A stretch of 14,098 bases of DNA. It comes from Bog-366 sp964501985 (GTDB lineage: Bacteria; Acidobacteriota; Terriglobia; UBA7540). Below are positions 6,963 to 13,917 of the stretch, in pieces. The DNA is taken from positions 1 to 14,098 of the forward strand of contig CAZCVY010000184.1 of NCBI GenBank assembly GCA_964501985.1, given 5' to 3'. Numbering within the stretch: position 1 is the first letter of the stretch; each line of letters opens with the position of its first letter. The notes below the pieces were generated by a model. The model ran no database searches and had not been told where the DNA came from. It was given only the letters and a program-made list of their open reading frames with translations. A program made the position numbers and the translations under genes.

Positions 6963-8012
6963 TTAAAGCTCCTGAATGCGTGTGCCGGGCACGAGCAAGG
7001 CGAAGCTCGCGCCAAATGCCTGCACGGGGGTGAGAGCGCCCACGCGAGGCTCTTGCGTCTGCAACTCCACGGCGTGCACCGCCGCGACAGCGGCAGCGTG
7101 ATAGCCCTCGCCGGTTTCGAGCACGCCGGCGACGCGCTCGCCTGTTGCGTTGCCGGCCTCCGCCCACACGCGCGAGTGTAGCGTCGCGATGGCTGCGGCC
7201 GACGGGGTGGGTTCAGCCGTGTTGGATGCGCGCGCGGCTTTCCACGCGAGGAACTTGCCGAGCAATGGACCGGCGATCCGCATCAGCGCGGCGGCGGCGC
7301 CCGATAGCGGAATGCCCGCGACAATATTGGGGATGCCGGTGGAACGGTGCGCGGCCAGCATCTCGGCCAGTGGTGCGGCGGCAAATCTCACGGTGGGCAC
7401 ATCCGCGCCCGGCGACCGCCAGGTGGAGAAAGCGAGCGAGCGCTTCCGCACGGAGCCGTGGTAGACCTCGCGCCCTCCGGCGAGGATGGTGGCGGCCGTG
7501 CTCATCTGCGCGCCGCGGCTGCTTCCTTCGGTTTGTGTGGCGAGCGAAAGGCGTAGCCAGGTCGCGTCGGACAGGCGCAGTGCCACCTGCGCAGCCAGGC
7601 ATTCCGCGAAAACAACACCGTAGCCAACACCGGGAATGATGGCAATGCCCGCGGCGCGCGCCGGTGCATCGCAGGCCAGTGCTGCGCTGAAGTCCTCAAT
7701 TTCGCCATTGACGTCCAGATACGAGCATCCCGCGGCGAGGCAGGCGCCGCGCATGGGCGGCCCGGTCAGTTGAAAGGGGCCAGCGGCAAGTAAGACACAG
7801 CTAACGCTGGACAGCGCCTCATCGAGCGCCGCGGGGTCATCGAGCGCCAGCCGCAGAGTGCTCAGCCCGGTCTTCTGTCTCAGCGCCGCTAGATGCGCGC
7901 CGTCGCGTCCGGCCAACACCGGGCGATGGCCGCGGCGCAGGGCTTCGTCGAGGATCAAACGTCCGGTGCTGCCGTAAGCGCCGTAAAGCATCCAGTTTGA
8001 GCGGGTCGTCAT
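6963..8012 (-). CDS. Saccharopine dehydrogenase-like NAD(P)-binding protein
   Basis: From the ATG at 8012 this encodes 349 residues. The N-terminal Rossmann fold begins at once, with the glycine motif in YGAYGSTGRLI (10-20; Gly11, Gly14, Gly17), followed by VLAGRD and the family phrases AAGPF (76-80) and SYLDVNGE (97-104). These are typical of the saccharopine dehydrogenase/trans-acting enoyl reductase superfamily, whose members reduce varied substrates, often in lipid or amino-acid metabolism. A TTG at 8051 could add 13 residues, but they precede the Rossmann fold and are not needed. The protein is shorter than true saccharopine reductases, so lysine metabolism is unlikely. It is the first gene of the minus-strand operon and is divergent from the TetR-type regulator, which probably controls it. 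The alpha/beta-hydrolase gene starts 5 bases downstream. Confidence 0.8.
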   Translation of the reverse strand: MTTRSNWMLYGAYGSTGRLILDEALRRGHRPVLAGRDGAHLAALRQKTGLSTLRLALDDPAALDEALSSVSCVLLAAGPFQLTGPPMRGACLAAGCSYLDVNGEIEDFSAALACDAPARAAGIAIIPGVGYGVVFAECLAAQVALRLSDATWLRLSLATQTEGSSRGAQMSTAATILAGGREVYHGSVRKRSLAFSTWRSPGADVPTVRFAAAPLAEMLAAHRSTGIPNIVAGIPLSGAAAALMRIAGPLLGKFLAWKAARASNTAEPTPSAAAIATLHSRVWAEAGNATGERVAGVLETGEGYHAAAVAAVHAVELQTQEPRVGALTPVQAFGASFALLVPGTRIQEL

Positions 8013-8140
8013 CGAGTAGTTCCGTAAAGAAATGTGGGCATGGCTGGCCAAGCACTCAGGCTGGGTGCTGAAGGAACGCTCATCGGCTTTTGATTTTCTA
8101 TCCCCGAAATGGGATTAGAGCACTACCGCGGAGCCATGTC

Positions 8141-8169
8141 TGTATAAAATTGCACACTTTCCGGCCCAA
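8141..8169 (-). promoter_or_regulatory. Candidate promoter of the four-gene operon
   Basis: On the minus strand, TTGGGC (8169-8164) and TATACA (8146-8141) are separated by 17 bases. The -35 match is poor and the -10 is fair. It would give a leader of about 120 bases before the start at 8012. The TetR operator pair lies just upstream of it, so one regulator could affect both directions. No better pair was found by eye. Confidence 0.3.
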
Positions 8170-8177
8170 GAAAGCAC

Positions 8178-8207
8178 TTGACATGTCACCTGCCAGTGAC
8201 GTATTAT
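8178..8207 (+). promoter_or_regulatory. Near-consensus sigma-70 promoter of the TetR-family gene
   Basis: A perfect TTGACA -35 (8178-8183) is followed by an 18-base spacer and TATTAT (8202-8207) as -10. Transcription should begin around 8213-8216, at or beside the ATG at 8216, so the mRNA would be leaderless or nearly so. The spacer is exactly occupied by an inverted repeat, described separately. Confidence 0.7.
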
Positions 8208-8224
8208 GTCACTGCATGGTGACA
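8184..8224. promoter_or_regulatory. Two tandem operators, TGTCAC-N6-GTGAC(A/G)
   Basis: Operator 1 (8184-8201) is TGTCACCTGCCAGTGACG, filling the promoter spacer. Operator 2 (8207-8224) is TGTCACTGCATGGTGACA, overlapping the last base of the -10 and the start codon. The arms are identical in sequence and spacing, perfect in operator 2 and with one changed end base in operator 1, and the sites start 23 bases apart. Paired dyads of this size on the gene's own promoter are typical of TetR-family autorepression with two bound dimers. The regulator is inferred, not shown. Confidence 0.7.
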
Positions 8225-8947
8225 ATTAAAGTGAAGGCGACACGGAGCAGAACACCTTCGGTGACAGAGCCAGCGGCCAAGCCGGGGCGCGAAAGGCGCG
8301 GCGCCGGTCATCGGGATCGCCAAAGGACTCGCAAGAAGATCCTGGCAGCGCTCGGTCGGCTGCTGGCACGCAAGGGAAGCAAGGGCCTGGGGATCAATGC
8401 GATTTCGCGCGAGGCGAAGGTCGACAAGGTGCTCATATACCGGTATTTTGGCGGCATCGATCAGCTTTACGGGGCGTTCGCGCTGGAGGGGAACACCTTT
8501 CCGAGCCTGGAAGAGGTTGCCGAGGGTCGGCTCAATGAATTTCCCAACCTTCCGCCCGCAGAGATCGCCAAGGTAATTGTTCTAGGCTTCGGTCGTGCCA
8601 TACGTCGGCGTCCCATTACCAAAGAGCTGATGCGCTGGGAGTTGCAGGAAAGAAATGCCCTGTCAAACGCACTGGCTAAGGAACGGGAACGCCAAGCCCG
8701 TCACTGGCTCGGGCTGGCGCCGGATCTGAAGGGTGCGGACCTTCCCGCGGTAACCGCTCTTCTTGTGGCAGGGCAGGTATTCCTCACGCTGCGCTCAAAA
8801 ACTGCCGACACATATAACGGCATCGACCTGCATTCTGAAAGCGGCTGGAAGCGAATCGAGGGCGCCGTGGCGTTGCTTTCAGACCTCTTCTTCCAGCATG
8901 TCGCAGGGGATCCCTTGCCCTCGAAAAATACCAATGCCGGCCAGTAG
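8216..8947 (+). CDS. TetR/AcrR-family transcriptional regulator
   Basis: From the ATG at 8216 this encodes 243 residues. After a basic, disordered tail of about 35 residues comes the TetR DNA-binding domain (about 38-88): RTRKKILAALGRLLARKG, then INAISREAKVDKVLIYRYFGG, whose last segment is the recognition helix with the family signature Y-x-YF. The rest is a helical ligand-binding region of normal size. The frame is open further upstream (ATG at 8183 and 8090), but those starts lie on or before the -35 element, so 8216 is preferred and would be translated from a leaderless message. No Shine-Dalgarno sequence is present, as expected for that mode. The gene is divergent from the four-gene operon, with 203 bases between starts, and the two dyads over its promoter are probably its own operators. 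The ligand is unknown; neighbouring hydrolases suggest a lactone or ester. Confidence 0.85.
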   Translation: MVTIKVKATRSRTPSVTEPAAKPGRERRGAGHRDRQRTRKKILAALGRLLARKGSKGLGINAISREAKVDKVLIYRYFGGIDQLYGAFALEGNTFPSLEEVAEGRLNEFPNLPPAEIAKVIVLGFGRAIRRRPITKELMRWELQERNALSNALAKERERQARHWLGLAPDLKGADLPAVTALLVAGQVFLTLRSKTADTYNGIDLHSESGWKRIEGAVALLSDLFFQHVAGDPLPSKNTNAGQ

Positions 8948-9018
8948 TCCGACAGTTCAGAATTGGGAACGTGGGACACTGCGGAAGGTGGTTGTAATGG
9001 CAAGAAAAGGAGCTTGTA

Positions 9019-9708
9019 ATGAAAAGATGGACTTTGATTATTCTCGGGCTGACGTTTTGTGCGAGCGCCTCCGCAGGTGAGACCCAATTGCAAAAGGCAA
9101 CCAACGTTGTTAACGAGATCATGGGAGCACCCGATAACGGCATTCCTCGTGATTTGCTGGACAAGGCCGCATGTGTGGGCATCGTCCCATCTCAGGTGAA
9201 GTTGGCCTGGGTGTTTGGCGCAACCTACGGACGCGGTGTGCTAGTGTGCCGCAAGGGCGGGAACGGTCACTGGGATGCCCCCTTCATGTTCACTATGGGC
9301 GGCGTGAGCGTGGGGTGGCAGGCCGGCGGTAAGGCCACTGACGTCGTCTTCCTGGTGATGAACCCCGAGGGCATGAAAAAACTGCTTCAGGACAGCGTTA
9401 AGCTAGGCACAGAACTGTCCTTAGCGGCCGGTCCGGTGGGTCGTTCCGCGGAAGGCGCGACTGATGTTCAACTCCATGCGGAAATTCTGAGCTACTCGCG
9501 CGCACGGGGCCTGTTTGGAGGGGCGTCGCTTGATGGGGCGGTGTACAAGCAAGATGCAGACGAAAACCAAAGGATTTATGGACGCAGAGTGACCGCGAAA
9601 GAAATTCTGATTGATGGCACGGTGCCCACTCCCAGTGCCGCCCAAAGTCTGGATGGCGCTCTTAAGAAATACTCTTCTTCGGGTGGACGAACGTTCGCCC
9701 GGTTATAA
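9019..9708 (+). CDS. SYLF/Ysc84-domain exported protein
   Basis: This 229-residue protein has a Sec signal peptide (MKRWTLIILGLTFCASASA, cleavage near residue 19). The mature part is one SYLF (Ysc84) domain, recognised by IPRDLLDKAACVGIVPS, the glycine-rich FGATYGRGVLVCR, then FMFTMGGVSVGWQAGGK and TDVVFLVMN, and ending with AEILSYSRARGLFGGASLDG. Domains of this type bind phosphoinositides in eukaryotes; bacterial members are exported and proposed to bind lipids, with no settled function. The start is firm: AAGGAG lies about 6-7 bases before the ATG. The gene starts 71 bases after the TetR-type gene in the same direction, with no terminator between, so read-through is possible, though I saw no evidence that it belongs to that system functionally. 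Confidence 0.88.
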   Translation: MKRWTLIILGLTFCASASAGETQLQKATNVVNEIMGAPDNGIPRDLLDKAACVGIVPSQVKLAWVFGATYGRGVLVCRKGGNGHWDAPFMFTMGGVSVGWQAGGKATDVVFLVMNPEGMKKLLQDSVKLGTELSLAAGPVGRSAEGATDVQLHAEILSYSRARGLFGGASLDGAVYKQDADENQRIYGRRVTAKEILIDGTVPTPSAAQSLDGALKKYSSSGGRTFARL

Positions 9709-10079
9709 GCGATCATGGAAAGAACCGCCAGCCATCCAGCGGAAACAGCCACTGCGCCGCAGGGTTTCCTTCGACTCTCTTTGGCACCTGGTTGTACGAC
9801 ACGCAGGAACCTTACAGATAGTTTGATCCATCGCTGCTGGCGGCAATGGCGCTTGTTCAGAACAGGATTAGGACTGAAAAGTCGCCTTCAAGTCCTAGAT
9901 GCCGGTTGAGCGCAAAACGGCCTTACGCCGAAGTCCAACCCCCCCTTCGAGGAAATTTGGAACCTACATGAGCCGGGGAGCATTGCACGCGGCCGGTGTC
10001 AGCCGGGCGGAAGGCGGACCCCCACGCGTCGCAAGTCGTGGGGGTGAGGGGGAAAGCATTGAAGAAATCCACGCTTGGG
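9709..10079. other. Gene-free stretch between convergent genes
   Basis: This 371-base stretch separates the SYLF-domain gene from the convergent selO. Open frames here lack ribosome-binding sites and recognisable features. The only clear structure is a GC-rich hairpin at 10018-10045, listed separately. Confidence 0.5.
10018..10045. terminator. GC-rich stem-loop downstream of selO
   Basis: ACCCCCACG (10018-10026) and CGTGGGGGT (10037-10045) form a perfect 9-base stem with a 10-base loop, 35 bases beyond the selO stop codon. Neither strand has a T-run after the stem, so it is not a canonical intrinsic terminator; it may act as an mRNA 3'-end stabiliser or a weak bidirectional terminator. Confidence 0.35.
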
Positions 10080-11528
10080 CTAGGTGCCGCAGAAAGTTTG
10101 ATGGACGACTTCTTCTGGCCGCGGTGGCATTTCGAGGTCAGCGTATTCCTTCTGCTCGGTGTAGGGCGCGGCCAGGGCATCGACCAGACGGTGGAATGGG
10201 GCGAGGTCTCGACCGTATGCGCTCTGGATGGCTTGCTCGACGCGGTGATTGCGTGGGATCAGGATGGGGTTGGCAGCGCGCATGTCGGCGAGGCGCGTAG
10301 CGCGGTTGGCTTCGCCATGCCATCTGGCGAGCCATTGTCCAAAAGCCTCACGGTCGGAAAACATCGCCGCGAGCGCCGTAGAATCCTCTCCGCCGGCGAC
10401 ACGAGTGAGGCTGCGGAAAAAGAGGGTGAAATCGACGTCCTGGGCGGCGAGTAAATTGAGACATTCTTGAATGAGTGCGACGGGCGCTTCAGGTGGGAGG
10501 CCGAGTTTGGCGCGGAAGCGATCGACGTATTGGCTGCGGAATCGTTCGGGATACCGGGACAGGGTTGTTTCGGCCATCTTGGTCGCGTCGCCAGCGTCCT
10601 CAGACAATAAGGGCAGCAGGGTTTCCGCGAAACGGGTGAGGTTCCAGAGCCCGATGTCGGGCTGGTTGCCCCAGGCGTAGCGCCCGTAGGAGTCGATGGA
10701 GCTGAAGACGCACTGCGGGTGGAATCTGTCCATGAACGCGCAAGGTCCATAGTCGATGGTTTCCCCGGAGATGGCGGTGTTGTCGGTGTTCATCACCCCG
10801 TGGATGAAGCCGAGCGACATCCACTGAGCGATCAGATCCGCCTGGGCAGAGACGACCGACTCGAGCAGAGCCGCATAGGGGTTGGGCGCGGCCGCGGCGG
10901 CGGGGTAATGCCGGGCAATCACGTGGTCGGCGAGCACCCGCAGGGCATCGAGATCGTTGCGCGCCAGAAAATACTGAAAAGTTCCGACGCGAATGTGACT
11001 GGCGGCAACGCGGGTGAAAACGCCGCCCGGGAGCAGCCCTTCCGGGCGCATGACCGTTTCGCCGGTGGCGACAGCGGCGAGCGCTCGCGTGGTGGGGACT
11101 CCCAGCGCGGCCATCGCTTCGCTAACAATGTATTCGCGAAGCACGGGGCCGAGGGCGGATTTGCCATCGCCGCCGCGCGAAAACGGCGTGCGCCCGGAGC
11201 CCTTCAGTTGCAAATCGTAACGCGCGCCGTTCGTGTCGATGACTTCGCCGAGAAGAAGGGCGCGTCCGTCGCCGAGTTGGGGTACGAATGCACCGAACTG
11301 GTGTCCGGCATAGGCTTGGGCAATCGGTTCGGCGCCGTGGGGAATCGCGTTGCCGGCAAGCATCGCAATTCCGTCGGCGGATTGTAGCCAATCGATGTCC
11401 ATCGAGAGCCGGGCCGCGAGTTGGAAGTTGAGACGGATGAGTTCCGGCCTGGGAACACGCGCGGCCCCTTGTTTGGCGAAGAACCGTTCCGGCAGTCGGG
11501 CATACGTATTGTCAAAAAGAATGCTCAT
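10080..11528 (-). CDS. selO: Protein adenylyltransferase SelO (YdiU/UPF0061 family)
   Basis: This is a full-length 482-residue SelO, a pseudokinase-fold enzyme that transfers AMP from ATP to Ser, Thr or Tyr of target proteins and is linked to oxidative-stress responses. Family hallmarks are YAGHQFGAFVPQLGDGRA (73-90), LQLKGSGRTPFSRGGDG (106-122, with the ATP-contacting Lys109), and HGVMNTDN (243-250) followed by TIDYGPCAFMD (257-267). By alignment with characterised SelO proteins, Asp249 would be the base and Asn250 and Asp259 the metal ligands. The C-terminus is TFCGT: Cys480, third from the end, is where human SELENOO has selenocysteine, and Cys263 in YGPC could be its disulfide partner, as described for the E. 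coli enzyme. No strong Shine-Dalgarno sequence precedes the ATG at 11528. The gene stands alone. Confidence 0.95.
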   Translation of the reverse strand: MSILFDNTYARLPERFFAKQGAARVPRPELIRLNFQLAARLSMDIDWLQSADGIAMLAGNAIPHGAEPIAQAYAGHQFGAFVPQLGDGRALLLGEVIDTNGARYDLQLKGSGRTPFSRGGDGKSALGPVLREYIVSEAMAALGVPTTRALAAVATGETVMRPEGLLPGGVFTRVAASHIRVGTFQYFLARNDLDALRVLADHVIARHYPAAAAAPNPYAALLESVVSAQADLIAQWMSLGFIHGVMNTDNTAISGETIDYGPCAFMDRFHPQCVFSSIDSYGRYAWGNQPDIGLWNLTRFAETLLPLLSEDAGDATKMAETTLSRYPERFRSQYVDRFRAKLGLPPEAPVALIQECLNLLAAQDVDFTLFFRSLTRVAGGEDSTALAAMFSDREAFGQWLARWHGEANRATRLADMRAANPILIPRNHRVEQAIQSAYGRDLAPFHRLVDALAAPYTEQKEYADLEMPPRPEEVVHQTFCGT

Positions 11529-12177
11529 TGAAGGATAAACAGATTGGTACAGGAAGGTTCGCGGGCGTATGCCCAGCTACTCTTTCCCAGGGCCGGGAGT
11601 TTGTCCGTCACCGGACCCTTTAAATCCGTGTTTCCATTTTGGGATCCCTATCTACATTAGTATAGCTTCTCCGGGTTTGCTCGCGACCGAAATCCTGCAC
11701 CTCCAACACCCGTGCGACTTGCGAGCGCGATTTACCGCCAACCTACCGCGACAGTCAAAACCGATTGAATTCATCCTGATGGAGCAAGCCCATGTTTGGC
11801 GTAGATCAACAGAAGTGATACCCGCAGCCGTAGGTGTTTTGACCAGATCGCCGCCTTTCTAAGCCCTTTTGATGAGTATATTCTCGCGCACCAGGCGAGG
11901 CGATAAAACCGGTCAACTCATCCTTATGAACGGCGAAAGGAATCGGATGCTTGTGGGATTAGTTGACCAGCGCAGGCAGTGATTTACCTGCGCAAAATAA
12001 TACTTTAGCGAGCTGTGCGCCCGGCTTCAGCTTACAATTTTAGCGTGCGATTGTCACGCTTCGTTGCATAAATTTGAACACGGCCAAAATCCACAGTTGC
12101 GGTTACAATTGTTCGTATTCTAGAGGAAACAATCCTCATCGCAGCGTCATCAATAACAAGAGGAGATGGAACCGCGC
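11529..12177. other. Gap between divergent genes with short direct and inverted repeats
   Basis: About 650 bases separate selO from the plus-strand phosphatase-family gene, and both promoters should lie here. A 97-codon frame at 11569-11862 and a 36-codon frame at 11872-11982 exist on the plus strand, but neither has a ribosome-binding site or known features, so I do not call them genes. Repeats seen: an imperfect direct repeat beginning AAAACCG (11757-11782 and 11905-11929, both containing TCATCCT-N-ATG), a 13-base inverted repeat with one mismatch (11911-11923 and 11956-11968), and a small hairpin GTCCG-TCAC-CGGAC (11603-11616). The last ~150 bases before 12166 are AT-rich, as expected for a promoter region, but no clear -35/-10 pair stands out. 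Confidence 0.5.
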
Positions 12178-13029
12178 ATGGATTCTCCAAGATCATCCAA
12201 CGTGTTGCGCCTGATCACGCTGAACTTGTGGCAGCGGTACGGGGCGTGGGTCGAGCGGCGTACTGTACTCATTGATGGGATTCAGGCCTTACAACCCGAC
12301 CTTGTGGCGTTCTCCGAATCCATCAAGACAGACGAGTATGATCAGGCGGCAGACTTACTGGGTCCTGGTTTCAACATCGTCCATTCGAAAGCTCGCAACC
12401 CCAGCGGGATGGGTATTTCCATCGCGAGCCGGTTCCCGCTCGGAACGTTGCAGGAGGTGGACTTAAACGTAACTCCCCGAACGGCTGGCTTCCCTTGCAC
12501 GACTCTCGTGGTGGAGGTCCTCGCCCCCGATCCCATAGGTCCGCTACTCTGCGTCAATCATTTTCCCAATTGGCAATTGAATCTCGAGCGCGAACGCGAG
12601 TTGCAGGCCGTGGCCGCAGCGCGGTTTGTGGAGGAGCGCATTGGCCAAAGCCAGCAGCCGGTAGTGATGGCAGGCGATCTCGATGCCGACCCCAATTCTG
12701 CCAGCATACGCTTCTGGTCTGGGCGGCAGTCTCTGGGTGATATGAGCGTCTGTTATCGCGATGCCTGGGAGAGTACGCATCCGGAAGATCCGGGTCACAC
12801 CTTCACCCCTCGCAATCCCTTGGTCAAAGACAGCGTGGTGAAGGGCGTGCGACCCTTTCGGGACTGGCCGTTCCGGCGTATCGACTACGTATTCGTGCGT
12901 TTTGGGGAACACGGGGGAAATGCGCTGGACGTTGCCGCTTGCGAACGCATTTTCGATGAGCCCGTTAACGGCGTATGGGCCAGTGATCATTTCGGACTCA
13001 TGGCTGATCTCGCGAAACCAGATTCATAG
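12178..13029 (+). CDS. Endonuclease/exonuclease/phosphatase (EEP) family protein
   Basis: From the ATG at 12178 this encodes 283 residues covering one EEP domain, the fold of DNase I, exonuclease III and inositol-phosphate phosphatases, which cleave phosphoester bonds with a divalent metal. Motifs in order: LITLNLW (12-18, Asn16), LVAFSES (42-48, metal-binding Glu47), NHFP (127-130, His128), AGDLDADP (165-172, Asp167), RIDYVFVR (234-241, Asp236) and ASDHFG (268-273, catalytic Asp-His pair 270/271). The common GDFN motif reads GDLD here, a variant I recall in some subgroups. No signal peptide is present. An ATG at 12166 directly abuts the AGGAG ribosome-binding sequence (12161-12165), too close to use, so the ATG at 12178 with 12-base spacing is preferred, although not ideal. 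It is convergent with the racemase-family gene. Substrate (nucleic acid, phospholipid or small phosphoester) cannot be told from sequence. Confidence 0.85.
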   Translation: MDSPRSSNVLRLITLNLWQRYGAWVERRTVLIDGIQALQPDLVAFSESIKTDEYDQAADLLGPGFNIVHSKARNPSGMGISIASRFPLGTLQEVDLNVTPRTAGFPCTTLVVEVLAPDPIGPLLCVNHFPNWQLNLERERELQAVAAARFVEERIGQSQQPVVMAGDLDADPNSASIRFWSGRQSLGDMSVCYRDAWESTHPEDPGHTFTPRNPLVKDSVVKGVRPFRDWPFRRIDYVFVRFGEHGGNALDVAACERIFDEPVNGVWASDHFGLMADLAKPDS

Positions 13030-13035
13030 CCGATG

Positions 13036-13096
13036 ATTGGCTTGTCCGGAAAAGCGGCGATATCGGGCGCGACGCAGTAACTCTTACCAAGCCAAT
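13036..13096. repeat. 9-base inverted repeat between convergent genes
   Basis: ATTGGCTTG (13036-13044) and CAAGCCAAT (13088-13096) are perfect inverted copies spanning the 54-base gap between the convergent genes; the right arm lies in the last codons of the racemase-family gene. The 43-base loop and lack of a T-run make a terminator role doubtful. Confidence 0.3.
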
Positions 13097-13779
13097 AGGC
13101 GCCTGAGTGCAGCTTGTACGTGGATCTGAGTCGTGTCGAGAAACGGGATGCCGCAGCGCGCCTCCCGCAAAATCAGCGGCAACTCCGTTCCGGCGAGAAT
13201 CACCCCTTGTGCTCGCTCTTGTTTCGCCAGCCGGTCCACGATCCCGAGCAACCGCTCCCGCGTTTCGGGCAAGAATACGCCCTTCACCAGTTCATTCATG
13301 TAAATATCGTGAATGTAGTCTTGCTCGCTCGCCTCAGGGACGACGAGCGCGATCCCTGCCGTGGAAAAGACGTCGGGGTAGAAGCGTCCCTGCATGGTGA
13401 AGCGCACGCCGAACAGGCCAAGTCTGCGTAATCCGAGTCCTTCTGCAGCCTCGCGCGTCGCTTCCACAATGCTAATCAGGGGAATAGACGATCGACGCTG
13501 AAGTTCGTCAAAAACAATGTGGGGGGTGTTCGCCGCAAACAATCCGACATCGGCACCTGCGCGTGCCAGCCTCTCCATTTCTCCGCTCAGATAGGCGGTC
13601 ACTTCAGCGAGTTCGTTCGCCGCAATCAGATCGAGCATCTTCTTCAAGTCGATGCTGTTAATCACGATAAACGGAGCACTTCCATCGTTCGTATGGTCAC
13701 GCCATTTCTGGATAAGCGAGCAGTAGTAGTCAACAGTTGACTCCGGTCCGATTCCTCCCACGGTTCCTAAGATTCTCAT
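13084..13779 (-). CDS. Aspartate/glutamate racemase-family protein lacking both catalytic cysteines
   Basis: From the ATG at 13779 this encodes 231 residues of the Asp/Glu/hydantoin racemase superfamily: MRILGTVGGIGPESTVDYY at the N-terminus, FAANTPH (81-87) in the first half and LAGTELPLIL (195-204) in the second. Cofactor-independent racemases of this family use one cysteine in each half, in motifs of the form (C)NTxH and G(C)TE. Here the equivalent positions are Ala83 (codon GCG) and Gly197 (codon GGA). The rest of the fold appears intact and no frameshift is visible, so it is probably a functional protein with changed chemistry, a binding protein, or an isomerase of another kind. The start at 13779 is preferred over ATGs at 13788 and 13809, because AAGGGAG (minus strand, 13795-13789) is 9 bases ahead of it and the family normally starts at MRILG. 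It stands alone in the window. Confidence 0.82.
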   Translation of the reverse strand: MRILGTVGGIGPESTVDYYCSLIQKWRDHTNDGSAPFIVINSIDLKKMLDLIAANELAEVTAYLSGEMERLARAGADVGLFAANTPHIVFDELQRRSSIPLISIVEATREAAEGLGLRRLGLFGVRFTMQGRFYPDVFSTAGIALVVPEASEQDYIHDIYMNELVKGVFLPETRERLLGIVDRLAKQERAQGVILAGTELPLILREARCGIPFLDTTQIHVQAALRRLLAW

Positions 13780-13917
13780 CGGTGGCATCTCCCTTCTGAC
13801 CGGGTTCATATGTGGCTCACGGTCTTTCCGAGGCCGAACGTTCGTCTGGCACCCTGTTTTCCGTCCTCGAGCGACTTATCGGGGCGGGCAGCCGGTGGTC
13901 GAGGCGGCGGGAGGGCG

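Noticed and set aside
6958..7167. 70-codon N-terminal extension of the alpha/beta hydrolase
   Set aside because: The extension is Arg-rich, lies entirely inside the coding region of the upstream operon gene in another frame, and the hydrolase domain starts cleanly at the ATG at 6957.
8183..8215. Upstream in-frame ATG at 8183 as the TetR start
   Set aside because: It overlaps the last base of the -35 element of a near-consensus promoter and has no ribosome-binding site; a transcript from that promoter would not include it.
520..9973. 13-base match GCTCATGTAGGTT (520-532) with its inverted copy at 9961-9973
   Set aside because: A few 13-base matches are expected by chance in 14 kb when both strands are compared, and the flanks do not match.
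10719..11387. 222-codon plus-strand frame opposite selO
   Set aside because: SelO on the other strand is unmistakable over its whole length; the antisense product has the biased composition of a shadow frame.
11872..11982. 36-codon small frame beginning MSIFSRTRRG
   Set aside because: No ribosome-binding site, no family resemblance and it contains the repeat arms; not enough to call a gene.
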